Shown here: positions 46,365 through 58,420 of the stretch, one piece after another
Numbering within the stretch: the first letter of the stretch is position 1
How the letters are laid out: the number at the start of each line of letters is the position of its first letter
Origin: Sporodiniella umbellata
Taxonomy: Eukaryota > Mucoromycota > Mucoromycetes > Mucorales > Rhizopodaceae
NCBI GenBank assembly: GCA_025677835.1
Contig: JAIXMR010000017.1
Span: 186,001-250,000, forward strand
DNA: 64,000 nucleotides
Direction: 5' to 3'
Made by a program: the position numbers and the translations under genes
The notes under the pieces: model-generated
The model's database searches: none
What the model was told of the DNA's origin: nothing
The model's input: the letters and a program-made list of their open reading frames with translations, nothing else

Positions 46365-46431
46365 GCTTTTATTCATTTTTAGCATCTTTCTCTAAAGCTA
46401 TTTTTTTTTTTTTAAAAAAAAAAATAAAAAG

Positions 46432-46974
46432 TTAAATCATAATGTCAATCATCTCTTCTTCAGTTTCCACTGTATCATAAATACTTGATGGGTCGAGTGT
46501 ATGTTTGGATGTTGCATGGACCAACGTTTGGTTTTCCAAAACAGTGAACTCAGGCTTTTCAAAAATGATAATACCGCTCTGGTCACTGCTCGAATCATCT
46601 GAGGGATAAAGCATGTCTTCTAGCAGTCTTCTTTTGTGAACCGGCCGTTTTTTCTTTCGTTTTCTTTTAGCCTTTTTCGTTTTTTCTAGACGTTTGGTCA
46701 AACAAGATTCTACATACTCCAATAACCCAAACAGCTCTTTTTTCGAAAGCTGGCTCAGATCCAGCTCTACTTCCTCTTCGTTTTCTTTTGTTAAACGCTC
46801 CTTAGAGCTCAATACGCTTAGTAAACCAGGCCAATAGATAGGGTCTAGCTCCTGTTGAATCTTGTTCATAATGAACTCTTCTAATCGATGCCGGTCCCTG
46901 CCTTTATTATCTTTTGCTACTTCAGTGTCCGATGAGGAGCTACTTTCCCTTGAGAACAGACTGTCACTTTCCAT
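46432..46974 (-). CDS. Acidic/basic unknown protein (180 residues)
   Basis: Single exon. Family not firmly recognised. An acidic Ser-rich start (ESSSSSDTEVAKD) is followed by an ordered helical segment (LEEFIMNKIQQELDPIYWPG; LDLSQLSKKELFGLLEYVES), then a strongly basic stretch (KRKRKKKRPVHKRRLLEDML) and an acidic C-terminus. The layout (helical region, nuclear-localisation-like block, DDSSSDQSG) suggests a nuclear protein; a distant link to the FAM199X family crossed my mind but I cannot support it. It converges with the aminotransferase gene, with 67 bases between stops. Confidence 0.65.
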   Translation of the reverse strand: MESDSLFSRESSSSSDTEVAKDNKGRDRHRLEEFIMNKIQQELDPIYWPGLLSVLSSKERLTKENEEEVELDLSQLSKKELFGLLEYVESCLTKRLEKTKKAKRKRKKKRPVHKRRLLEDMLYPSDDSSSDQSGIIIFEKPEFTVLENQTLVHATSKHTLDPSSIYDTVETEEEMIDIMI

Positions 46975-47777
46975 ATTACACTGAAAAGAACACGCACAAA
47001 AAAAAAAAAAAAAAAAAAAAAGAGCTTAGAAATAAGTAAAATAAAAAAATTAAATAAACGTTGAAAACTGCTGCGGTTATGGTGTCTAGCCCTTTTTAAA
47101 CCAGAACACAAAGTAGAATTTCAAATGACTTTTTCCTGACGACAATAGATGGTTAATATTAATAAAAATGAAGATCCATAAACACACACATATTCATACA
47201 TAGAAACATAAAACAAACAAACAATAAAGAAACATATATGTATATATATAGTGTATGCTATGCAATCCTTCCCCCTCCCTTTCTTTTTCTTTTTCATACA
47301 ATACTACAGAAACAGAACGCGTATTTCCCCCCCCCCTTGAGAAACTTTCCCTAAATTACTTTTTTTTCTACTCCTTGCTTTATTCCCCTTTTATGTAGGT
47401 ACTCTTGGAAAGTGCTTTATTGTTAAAACAATCTGAAAAGGCATTGGTAGATTTTGTATTCTAAACATGTAGTTTTATACTTGTATAAAGACGATCTGTA
47501 TACAAAAGATTATACTTTAGATATAAAGTTTGAGTAGGATGGCGTATTCAAGTGTGAACCAACAGGTCATAAATTGACAGCTTATTCTCTTGTTCTTGTA
47601 CTAAGAAAAGGAGTTGCAGAAATAAAGCCCTCCCATACATTTATACATACAGAGAATAGGAGATTCTTTTTTTTTTTTTTTTTGGAAAATATAAAAGCAA
47701 GGCGATCTTTACATTTTATTTTGCTTTTTTTTTATCACTTTATTTCTTTAGTAACAGTTAAAAAAAAAAAAAAAAAG
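46975..47777. other. Intergenic, 0.8 kb
   Basis: Divergent spacer serving the promoters of the 180-residue unknown and the secreted acidic protein. A/T and short C runs; no coding signal. Confidence 0.65.
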
Positions 47778-48437
47778 ATGCACGGTAAATTCGTTTCTTT
47801 AAGCTTGATTATCACTACATTAGCTGCCTCCATTTCTGCTCGTGCTTTACCTGAGCACTATGTTCAAGAACGGTCCTTGCTAGATGGCTTGCTTTCTGGA
47901 GGTTCTGAAGGATCATCGAATGGCGGACTTCTTCGCCGTGATATTATTGAAAACTTGCCTTTAATAGGTGGTAACAGTGAGAAACAAGCATCGTCAGGTC
48001 TTCTTGGGAACTTGTTCAAGCGCACTATTGATGATGATGATTTTGAGGAAGGCGACCAGAAATATGAAGCAGACGAGGATGAAAACGAAGCAGATGAAGA
48101 TGAAACTGACGATGTCTGGCCTGATGATTTAGGTTCTGCGGTTATGAAAGCTCGCGCTACTGATATTGGCGGCAATTTTCATGAAAATGTATATGAAGCT
48201 GACGAAAATGAATACGAAGCTGACGAAAACGAAGCCAGTGAGAGCCCTTATAATGAAATAAGTATTGCTAAACGTGACTTGGTTAGTGGTCTACCTGTAG
48301 TCGGCTCGTTGCTTGATGGATCAGGCACCCTAGTTCGTCGATCTCACAACTGGGACGTAAAAGAAATGGATGGCGAAGAGGACGATAATGAAGAACACGA
48401 TAGTGAGCAAAACGGCGACAACTACGATGAAGAGTAA
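47778..48437 (+). CDS. Secreted acidic precursor with Kex2 sites
   Basis: Single exon, 219 residues, start chosen for the signal peptide MHGKFVSLSLIITTLAASIS. Dibasic Kex2-type sites are at 53-54 (LLRR), 81-82 (LFKR), 165-166 (IAKR) and 187-188 (LVRR). They bracket two related segments: DIIENLPLIGG ending GLLGNLF, and DLVSGLPVVGSLLDGSG. Between and after them lie highly acidic spacers with a repeated YEADENE/EADEDE unit. The design (signal peptide, KR/RR sites, related Gly/Leu-rich peptides, acidic spacers) matches Kex2-processed repeat proteins (KEPs) of fungi, some of which yield secreted peptides. No Cys-rich domain. Product activity is unknown. Confidence 0.75.
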   Translation: MHGKFVSLSLIITTLAASISARALPEHYVQERSLLDGLLSGGSEGSSNGGLLRRDIIENLPLIGGNSEKQASSGLLGNLFKRTIDDDDFEEGDQKYEADEDENEADEDETDDVWPDDLGSAVMKARATDIGGNFHENVYEADENEYEADENEASESPYNEISIAKRDLVSGLPVVGSLLDGSGTLVRRSHNWDVKEMDGEEDDNEEHDSEQNGDNYDEE

Positions 48438-48618
48438 GGCGATGATAAACATCTGATAATGAAGTCTAGAGAAAAACAAGATCAAGAAAATTGCTTATAG
48501 ACTTCAAAAAAAAAAAAACCCCCTTTTTATACACGTATAAATCGCCTATTATCTTTTTTTTTGTACGAAGAATCAATAAAACAACTTTTTTTTATTATTG
48601 TTATTAATAATCATAGTA

Positions 48619-50726
48619 TTAACTTGTAAAAAACAATCGAATACAATGGGGAGCAACAAACCCGCTTTCATTAGTAAACGCATTAGCGCACTGATCCCAT
48701 TTGATCCCAAAATACCAATGTTGGCCGTCATCTACAATAGCTATCCTAGAACCTTTAGTGTACTGGAGCTCTCCCGGAAGACAACTAAGCCAATCCGTAA
48801 TAGCAATGGCCCAGAAGAGAACCGGACGCTTGTTGGAAAAATTTAGCGGTGGACAGTATAGTTGTTTTTGGATAGATTCTTTTCTTTTCCTATTCATGGC
48901 TTCTTTTCTCGGCATTTGGTGTGGAAATAGCAGATGTTGTGCGTGATTCGTTTGAGGAAAAGATACCTGAGTTTCCTGGTTGAATATATCAATGGAATTT
49001 TTTTGTTTAGTAATATCAGAGCACGAGCGTCTTATGGTGTTTTTTGGGTAATACGCTACCCATTCTGAGCCGTTGCTAGCTGTATATCTAAACAAAATAC
49101 ATTAAGAGATTTTGATGTTAAAATTCAACTCTAAACACACACAGTCTTCCTCCTCCCCCTTCTTACGTGAATTCGTTTAGTTTTGTTTCTTTTAACGAAA
49201 AGGAGCGACTGGGTGCTTTTTTTGCTGGATGTCTCTCTATAAGAGAGAAAGAGCGACTGGGAATATTTTTTGGTCGCTGCAACTCTATGGACGGTAAAGA
49301 CAAAACTGATATATCTTTAGGTTGATGCCTTTCAGTAAGGGAAAAAGAACGGCTAAGTATATTTTTTGGCTGTTGTTTTTCTGTAAGAGAGAACGAACGC
49401 TTTGGGAAGTGTCTTTGGGGTGTCTTTGGTATTGTACGCATAGAGAAATTAGATTTAGACAGGTCTTTAACGTTAGGTTTTTCCTCTTTTGATTTTACAC
49501 CTGCATCGGCAATTGTATAGAGTTTGCGATTTACCGGTGGAGTAGCAAAGAAATCCACAAACCTTTCAGGCTCTGGTATTTTACACCCAGTGCCTTGTTC
49601 CTCAATAAAATCTTGTAATTCACTTTCTGCGCTATATTGATTTAAGGCTGCTCGAAATGTTTCAAAAGACTTCAAAAGTAAGAGGAAGGGAAACCAAAAC
49701 AGGTGTGTCGCTCTGTGTTTATGGTACTTACTGTTGAATTTAAGTGGAAATGCAAAGACAGAATGTCTATATATTTTGAAAAGCTCTGGTGAATATATTC
49801 AAGTCGACTTTTCTCCATTTCTTGATAAACCTAGCGTTGGTCAGTTAGTATTTTTTTTTTTTGGCTGAAAGTTCAGCATTTACATCGCATGTTGATTTCC
49901 AATTTTCGTTCCATTGATCGGTTGCCTCTGCTAGCTTAAAACTAGCAATCCTATATTCTTGCTCTGAATACGTAAAAAGTTAAATCCTGAGATTGGCTAT
50001 GCTACTGTTTACCAGAAGTTTTAATGTCTTGCTGAGCTTTCTTAATCTTTTGCTTCAATTTATCCGCCTCACGCCCAATTGCTTGCGAAGCTTGAAGTGT
50101 ACCCAACTTCATACAATCCAGTTGGTACTTTTTTTTCGATTTTGTAAGATAAACGTCACTAGAGACTTTGTATCGGTGACTTTTCTCTGCACTTGTATGT
50201 GTAAGCTTTCGTTGATCCTTTTGTATCAAGACAAAAGCATCCAAATCTTCTAGTTGATCTTTAATTTGGTGTGACAAGTCAAAGTGTGTTTGTGCGTATG
50301 CTTCCGATTCTTTGCGCATTAAAGTTAATAATACAGAAGGACTTTGTCAAGACGGCCAAAAAAAAAAAAAAAGAAAATATGTTATACTGTTTCTCCTTGT
50401 CTTTTTTTTTTTTGGAGTGACCACCAACCTGCTTTCCTCATGACTCGCCTTGGCATGTTTCATTAGTTTGCGACCAAACTCTTCATGAAGTGAAGCTCTG
50501 AGCAATTGTATTTAGTCTTATCATCTGCTTTCTCTTGTAAAAAATCCCTTTTTTAAACAATTACTTTGAACTGTAGAACGTTTTTATCTCATCAAAAATC
50601 TTTTTGTTGCCAGTCATTTTAGCCGTTAAGACTTGAAAACCCTCATCATTCATTCCCTATCAAAGTATAAGGCATACGGTTTTTGATATTTCAATAAATT
50701 ACCCAGAAATTGTTTGAAAACATCAT
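48619..50726 (-). CDS. F-BAR and SH3 domain protein (Cdc15/Imp2/Hof1-like)
   Basis: Exons 50703..50726, 50565..50656, 50429..50497, 50013..50341, 49884..49963, 49732..49830, 49167..49669 and 48619..49087 give 554 residues. The F-BAR domain starts at once (NNFWGMNDEGFQVLTAKMTG; LHEEFGRKLMKHAKA) and continues through the helices of exon 3 to VYQEMEKSRLEYIHQS. The central linker holds five 16-residue repeats built on RSFSL. A divergent SH3 domain is at the C-terminus (LPGELQYTKGSRIAIV ... GQHWYFGIKW ... GFVAPHCIRLF). Such proteins scaffold the actomyosin ring and septum or endocytic sites. The gene is split by seven small introns, all closing in phase. Confidence 0.88.
49167..49399 (-). repeat. 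48-bp tandem repeats coding 16-residue RSFSL units
   Basis: Five units within the F-BAR gene: RSFSL at residues 322, 338, 370 and 386, with a degenerate unit at 354. Consensus RSFSLxERxxPKxIxS. Confidence 0.9.
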
Positions 50727-50956
50727 TTTCAAAGTTAAGTTTTTTTAAGAAAAAAACAAAAAACAAAACAAAATAGAAACTAAGAAAATAAAGAAGGACA
50801 AGATAGGCACTCTTTTTTACTCTTTTGTCTTTTAAAGAATCTTATCAAAGCATCCCCAAAAAGGCAACGTGAGGAACATATACCGTAACACGTGACTATC
50901 GCGACTCTAAACTATTTTTTTTTTTTTTTTCTTTGTTTGTTTCTATTGATCAAAAT

Positions 50957-53900
50957 ATGAAATCTCCACCTTCAAAAAAAACTAGGCTTTCTCAAGACGA
51001 ACCCAACACATCTTTAGATTCGCCCTTGGAGACACCTTTGGAGAAGACTGTACCTACCACAAATGAGAGCAATCATACAACGTTTGAGACAAATTCCGAA
51101 ATGACTCAACCGCGACTTGTTATTAAAAAAATGGTGCTAAACAATTTTAAATCATACGCTGGAAGACAAGTGATTGGACCTTTTCATAAGGTACTTTACT
51201 GAAAAAAAAGGAAAATACTATAGATATATTGATCTTTTTGCATGTATAGTCATTCAGTGCCAGTAAGAACAGAGGCATTTTTTTTTAAAAAAAAAAAGCG
51301 TCAGACAAATAACTTTTTTTTATAGTTGTTGGGCCTAACGGATCGGGCAAAAGTAACGTCATTGATGCTCTTTTATTTGTATTTGGATACAGAGCCAACA
51401 AAATGCGTCAAGGAAAACTCTCAGAACTCATTCACAATTCAGCTCAACATCCGGACTGTCAAACGTGTTCTGTCGAAATTCATTTCCACGAAATAATTGA
51501 TAAAGGCCCTAACGAATGCAGCATAGTTCCCGGTTCCGAACTTGTAGTTTCTCGTCAAGCCAATCGTAGTAACACTAGTAAATACTATCTCAACAGTCAA
51601 ACGAGCAACTTCACCGAGGTCACTCAATTATTGCGAGCGCGCGGTATTGATCTGGACCATAAACGCTTTTTGATTCTTCAGGGCGAAGTGGAATCTATCG
51701 CACTGATGAAACCTAAAGCCAAAGACAACAGCGACGATGGTCTACTAGAATATTTAGAGGACATTATCGGTACATCTCGATTTAAGGCTTCAATCGAAGA
51801 AGCAGGTGTACATCTAGAATCGCTAAACGAGCTGCGTGGTGAAAAGCTAGGGAGAGTCAAGTACGTTAGTAAAGAAATGGAAAGTATGGAAGAAAAAAAG
51901 GCCGAAGCTGAAAACTACTTGGAGAACGAAAACGAGTTGGCTCAAAGAAAAAACGAGCTGTATCAAATTTATCTTTACGAAACCAAGCAAAACGTTCAAG
52001 TGGCCACCCAAGCCATTGATGAATTGCAAGAAAAGATAAAAGAGGAAACAGATAAATATGAATCGTTGGAGCTAGAGAAAATAACTTTGAATGGCACATA
52101 TCAAAAAGCTGTGAGCGTGTACAACGAAATGGAAAAAGAAAGCGAAAAAATAACCAAGCAACAAGCCAAGTTAGAAAGAGAAGAAGTACAACTTCGCGAG
52201 AGGAAAGAACATTTGATAAACAAACAAGAAAAAGGAAAGACGTCCTTGAAAACAGACAACGATGCATGCTTAGCAGCTCAAGATGCAATCCACGAAAATA
52301 CCAGTCAGTTAGCAGAGCACAAAGAGGAGATTGCCAAACTTGAAAAACAGTTTAAAGTAGAAGAAATTAAACTGGAGGAGATTAGCAAAGAGCTTAAAGG
52401 AAAAACAGACAGCTATCTTGCCCAAATTGAACAACACCAAAAAGAATTGGCACCTTGGACTGAAAAAATTAACGAGAAACAAAAAACAATTGACGTCAAA
52501 AAATCCGAAAGCGAAATTCTTGCTGAACAAATTACATCTGGAACTAGAGCAGTTGAAGAAGCAGAAGAGCAGGTGAAAAAAATACAGAAAATGACCAAAG
52601 ACAAACAGAAGGAATTGGACGAACTTCCCAGAAAAATCAAGGAGACACACACTGAAATCAAAGAATTGGAGAGCTATCTCGATGAATTAGTTAACAATGA
52701 TGCCAATCATCGGTTCAAGCTTAGTGCTGCGCGTCAAAAAGCTGAAGAAGCCCTACTATCGCTTCAAAACTCTCAAAACAGAGGCAAGGTTTTGAGCAGT
52801 ATTTTACGTATGCGCGATTCAGGGCGCATTAACGGAATTTACGATCGATTGGGTAGCTTGGGTGTCATTGACGATAAGTACGATGTAGCTATTTCTACAG
52901 CGTGCCCAGCTCTCGATAATATTGTGGTTGAAACTGTTGAAGCCGCTCAAGAGTGTATTCAGTACCTGAGAAAAAACAACTTGGGTCGCGCTGTTTTCAC
53001 AGTGTTAAAACAACTCCGACACCAAAAGTTAGACAGAATAAGAACCCCTCAAGATGTTCCTCGTTTATTCGATTTAATTGAGCCCAAGGACGAGAAGTTT
53101 TCTCCTGCTTTCTATAGTGTCTTGCAAGACACGCTAGTGGCTGAGGACTTGAGACAAGCAAACAATATCGCTTATGGAGAAAAGCGATGGAGGGTTGTCA
53201 CGATGGATGGTAAGCTGATTGAAAAGTCTGGTGCAATGACTGGTGGTGGCAACAAACAACTTCGGGGCGCTATGAGTTCAGTATTCAGAAACGAGGGTGC
53301 CAGTGCAGAAACAGTAGCTGAGTTAGAGAGAGAGCGTGACGACCTTGAAAAAAACTTTAAGGACGTTTCAGAAGAAAAGAGAGCCACAGAGTTGGGCTTG
53401 AAAAGAAAGAAAGATTTTCTGCCTCGTCTTGAGCTTTCTTCTGAAAAGCTGCAAATGGATTTAAGAAGCTTGGTAACACAACTAGAAGATGAGAACGCAC
53501 GTATAGAGGAATTGAGGTAAGAACAAGCAAACCAATTATACCCTGTTATCTTATTTTTTCTATATAAAAGAAAACAAGTTGAACCAAGGCCTGCCGATCT
53601 CAAACGTCAGGCTGAAATTGAGCAAGAAGTGGAAAAAATTGAAGGAGAGATTAGTGAGCTTCGAAAAAAAACAGCTACTATTGAAAAAACGATTGCATCT
53701 TTACACGAGCAAATTATGGATGTGGGTGGTTCAGAACTAAGACAGCAAAAAACATGTGTAAATGATATTCGCAAACGTATTGATCAGCTTAACGATCGCG
53801 TTATTAAAAACACTGTTGCCAAGTCAAAAGCTGAAAAAGACTTGATTAAATTGGAAGCCTCTATTCGAAAATACGAAAAAGAAGCGGAAATTTTCAAATC

Positions 53901-55119
53901 AAAGTTAAAGGAGCTAGAAAAGGAAGTTGACGAGCTCTCAGAAGATATTGCCAAAGTGAATAAACAAATGGAAGAAACAGACAAAGTAAGCAAAACAGAG
54001 TTTGGAATTTCTCTTATACTCTTTTGTAGCTTATAAACGAAAAGAAAGACGAGATGAAAGAGTTGAAAAAACAGGTGGATGAAAAGACAGAAACCATCAA
54101 CAAACTCCGTAAATCTGAGATGGACATTAGAAACAAGTTGGAGGATTACAGGAGAACGCTTTTAGATAATCAAAAAAAGGCAGAACATTGGGACGACCAA
54201 CGATCTAAACTATCTCTTCAGCAAATTTCAGGAGAAGAAACGGAAGAACAGCTAACACTTCCTATATTGGAGGGCGAAAAGCTTCAAGAGTTGGCTAAAT
54301 CCAAACAGTCTATAAAAATGATTATTGCTGAAATTGAAGCTTTTGTAGAAAGTGCTAAACCGAACCTTTCTGTTTTAGATGAGTACAGACGCCGTCTTGC
54401 TGAGTACAATGAACGCAAAAAAGATCTGGATATCGTGACTGGCGAAAGGGACAAGATCAAGAAAAAAGCTGATGACTTACGTAGTGCTCGACTTGATGAG
54501 TTTATGAAAGGCTTCAATATTATCTCTCAAAAGCTGAAAGAAATGTATCAGGTAAAAGAGGTTTTAAAAACAAGACAGATGAACAAATGCTTAGTCTAAA
54601 AATACTTAGATGATTACCATGGGTGGTAACGCAGAACTCGAATTGGTGGACAGTTTAGACCCGTTTTCAGAAGGCATTGTGTTTAGTGTAATGCCCCCTA
54701 AAAAAAGCTGGAAAAACATTTCTAATTTGTCAGGTGGTGAAAAGGTAGTCTACAACAATTGTACCCAGACCAAAACCTGTACTTATATATGTACATAGAC
54801 ACTCAGTTCTCTTTCACTTGTGTTTGCCCTACATCATTTTAAGCCTACGCCGTTGTATGTGATGGACGAAATTGACGCAGCTTTGGATTTCCGTAATGTG
54901 TCGATTGTAGCTAACTACATTGCTGAGCGTACAAAAAATGCTCAGTTTGTGATCATTAGTTTAAGAAACAACATGTTTGAGTTGGCCGATAGACTGGTTG
55001 GTATTTACAAAACCAGCAACTGTACAAAAAGTATGGCTATTAACCCTAATACAATTGCTGCCCAAAACCTCATACCCACTAATCCCGGTTCATCTAAACG
55101 AACGGTGTCTATAAAATAA
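50957..55119 (+). CDS. SMC4: Condensin subunit SMC4
   Basis: Exons 50957..51190, 51250..51262 (13 nt), 51326..53516, 53571..53985, 54030..54551, 54610..54744 and 54799..55119 give 1,276 residues. SMC4 pairs with SMC2 in condensin to compact mitotic chromosomes. A polar N-terminal extension precedes the ABC head with Walker A GPNGSGKSN (85-93). EYLEDIIGT after the head is a SMC4 hallmark. Long coiled coils flank a hinge (GRINGIYDRLGSLGVIDDKY ... SGAMTGGGNKQLRG). The C-terminal head has the signature LSGGEK (1165-1170) and Walker B VMDEIDAALD. The 13-nt micro-exon codes SFSA just before Walker A. Length and order match fungal SMC4. Confidence 0.97.
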
Positions 55120-55183
55120 TCTTGTGTAAATAAATAAAGAAGAAAAGGGATATTTTATTTTATATATGTATATAGTGGCATTA

Positions 55184-56430
55184 TTAAGCCCAAGTACCAA
55201 GTACAGCCATCAAGGCAGCACCAAGGTACATACAGACGAAACAGAATACTTTTCTAGACAAACTAGATTTACGAAAACCAACGTTGTGATTGATTTCGAT
55301 ACTCATTAAAGAAACATAAGCGCTATAGAGAAGAATACCAGCGGATAAAGAATCTAGAATAGCCTGAGCCAAAATATTTGCACCAGGGTTGAGACTTGAG
55401 TGTACACCAACACCAATTGCCACACCAATTGGAGTAGTACAAACAAACATGAGACCCATTAAAACAGGCTTTTTCCAACTCTTACAGTTAAGATCGTTAA
55501 TACGTGTACCAAGGGCAATACCTTCGAAAAACTGTAAAGAGCGTTATTCTTTTTGTTCTTTAGTAATGTGTCAAAAATATTTACCTGGTGGAACACTAAA
55601 GCAATAAACAAAGTAGTAAACTCATTGTTATCGGATGTACCCAAAGTAAGGCCAATGATAATGGAGTGCATCAGAATACCAAACTCAAGGACAAACGTTC
55701 CAATGTTACGGATAGACTGCTCTGTTTCTAGGAAGCCGGCAGAATGAACATGACCGTCTTGATGAATACCGTTATGATCGTGTTCATGAATCTCGAGATC
55801 TTTTGCAGATTCTTTTGAGGGTTCAACTTTTTCGTTTTGGTTTTTCTTTGCTAGGTTGTCCAAGTGCGTCAAAGCAGCTAATTCAACGATTTGTAAAGCA
55901 AAAGAGGCTAACAGACAAAAGACTCCACCAAAAGCATGGTATGAATGCCAACCTTCACCAATGCAATCACTGTCAAAACGCTCAAGCGCTTCTGGTAGCA
56001 TATGAATAAAAGCTGTAGCAATAATGACGCCAGTACCAAAGAACTTTCCGGAAGTTAAGACCCAGTCTCTGACAGAGCCTTCTTGGTGAGGGCGGATACG
56101 GTGAAGAAGAATAGGGGCAAATATGCCCAAAGCAGATGTAGCTAGAATAACAAAGAGAGCTACAATTCTCATAGGCAAATGATAATCTTGACCGGCAAGA
56201 GCCTCACAAGACCCATGAGCGTGACCATGGCCATGCTCGCTTGCAACTTCGGGCGCTTCGTGGTTATGGCCTTCTTCGTGTTCGTGGTCATGAACTAAAA
56301 AAAAGAAAAAAGCTTAGAACGATATTCACGAAATAAGATAACCTTGATATTTCACACTACCTTCTTGACAATAAGTCAAGCTTATCAAAAGCATAGAAAT
56401 TAAAATTGAACAACACCCCTTCAATGCCAT
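55184..56430 (-). CDS. ZIP-family zinc transporter (Zrt1/Zrt2-like)
   Basis: Exons 56361..56430, 55585..56294 and 55184..55531 give 375 residues. A signal peptide is followed by a His-rich extracellular segment (HDHEHEEGHNHE; HGHGHAHG), then eight predicted membrane helices. The pore helices carry GVIIATAFIHMLPEAL and ALVFHQFFEGIALGTR, the metal-binding motifs of ZIP transporters. The cytosolic loop between helices 3 and 4 is also His-rich (EIHEHDHNGIHQDGHVHS), probably a zinc sensor for turnover. The mechanism is metal uptake into the cytosol. A typical plasma-membrane zinc importer; other divalent metals are possible. Confidence 0.93.
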
Positions 56431-57099
56431 TCTTTGTTTGTTTGGATATCTAAGGAGAAAATCGAATAAAAGAAAAAGACAAAACAATACATCAAAAAAA
56501 AAAATTCTCCATTCGGGTTTATATAGGAGCTTTCAGTGTTTATTTCTTATTTGACAGAATTCTATCAAAAATCGAATAGATTTGTTTCTAGCGGATCCAG
56601 CCAATAATATCAAAAAATTTCTGCTTTTTAGCTTCCTTTCTTTCTAAATTTTTGAAGGGTACACAAATAAAACGATACTCTTGTGTCTATCGAAAACGGA
56701 AAAATACGTTCTTGTATACGAACAAGTGGAAAGTTGAGCACATAGACACTGTGCTCACAATTTATGGAACAAAGTCAAACCTACCGTTTCCTGTAACGAC
56801 GGATTGATGTTACACATTACCCGGTAAAAAGACGAATAGGCTATCCGAACCTTGGATTCAGCAAAAATTTTTGTTTATATATTTTTGATCTGTTTACTTC
56901 GTGCAACTGTTTCAGATAAAGTGGTGTTTTTGTTATGGTTTGCAGTTACACACATTTTAAGGTGACATCAGCAAAAGTCAAAACTCGGATGCTGTATTTT
57001 TCTGTAACTAAGAGACGCTCTCAGAGCAAATAAGAGAAAACTATTGGACAAAACGAGTGAAAAACTCAAACCAGTGAAAAGAAAATTGAATCATAAAAT
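56431..57099. other. ZIP gene promoter and spacer
   Basis: AT-rich, no open frame. I could not identify a zinc-responsive element with confidence. Confidence 0.5.
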
Positions 57100-58420
57100 A
57101 AGAGAAAAAAGCGTGGATACTGACTATGACATGAGTGAGATCCCTCTGCTCGGCAACAATGGTGAGACCACATGCGAGATTATTGTGAGTGCGATATCGA
57201 TGATAAAAAAAAAGGGGTAGAACAATATCACTGCATCATACATAGAGATATATGAAGATGCAATGATAGAACCAAAGGAAGACCACGGGATAATGAGTTT
57301 AACAGTAGTTCAGAAGAGGAAAAAAACAAGTCTACCCATATCTTAAACGAAAAGAGAAACAAATCTGAATGAAGAGAGACCTTTTATGGATCAGCCTGAA
57401 AAAGACGAACAAACACTCAATGGGATGTCAATAAGTCTACCGCCTTACTAGTTGAATAGATTCCCATAAAAGAAGTAACTCTGAAAACAGGAATAAACGA
57501 AAAACCAGCGTACCACTTTGAATTGAAATAGCAGAAAAGCGCCTCAACAAAAAAACAATAAGGAAAATAGGAACTGTCTCAGAGATCTACGAGAAGCACT
57601 CAAAGTTCGTCGTTGGTACTATTTACAGTCAATTGACTATAACTATTGCTGGAATATAAGAGCTGTTGTTCAAATGGTTTTCTGATCTCTCTGTAAACCT
57701 ATCTGCAGTATAAAGACACCTGAAGATCAGCTACATACTATCTACGAAAAAATCGGAAAGGGTTTAGGCTGCAGACAAAGAAAGAATATCATCCCTAAAT
57801 GGCCAGCCGATAAAGAGATGAAATTCGAGAACAACTACATACATTTGGAAGAAGCTAGATTCAAACATTATCTGAAACGCACTCGCAGCTAGCCCAAGAA
57901 GGGAACGTTTATAAAGATAAGTGCTCCTACCTCAAAAGGCACCACAATAGATATCACTAGTTCCATCTTAAGTGCCGACATTGTTGGCATCTCTTTGAGA
58001 GTCAATAGTAGTTACAGGAGCTAAAAAGAGAAGAGTAGATAACAGGATTATTAAAGCAACAGCCAAATTTGGAACAAGATCTGAGTATTAGTTATATTGC
58101 CTGAATAACGTAATAGATGTTTCTGACATAAACAACATGAAGGGCTTTTATTTAGTAGTGGACAATGCTCCCATACATAAGCCTGATGCATAAGAAACTC
58201 TATGGAGATCAGAGTCTACAAATGTGCACATCTTTAGTTATAATCTCCATTTACAATTCCAAATGAACCATTATGGTCTAAGGTAAAACGTGGTGCTAAA
58301 AGAAAGCGTTCTAAAACTGGGAAGATACTCGTACCTAGAACCATAGGCGTCTGCTTTAAGGTAGCCAGAAAAAATGACCAGAACTGGATTTATTGTTCCC
58401 TCATATTTCTTTAAAGATAC
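57100..58420 (+). pseudogene. Decayed DDE (Tc1/mariner-like) transposase
   Basis: Broken frames spell pieces of a Tc1-type DDE transposase. At about 57842-57874 HLEEARFKHYL corresponds to the first catalytic block (normally DEAGF; here Asp is changed). At 58143-58190 GFYLVVDNAPIHKPDA is the second catalytic block, DNAPIH. At about 58260-58294 NEPLWSKVKRG matches the conserved NPIE-x-FWSKVK end with the third acidic residue. Stop codons and frameshifts interrupt throughout. No intact ORF; no clear inverted repeats at its edges. Confidence 0.75.

Noticed and set aside
51439..54517. Several minus-strand frames opposite SMC4
   Set aside because: They are antisense shadows of the coiled-coil codons.
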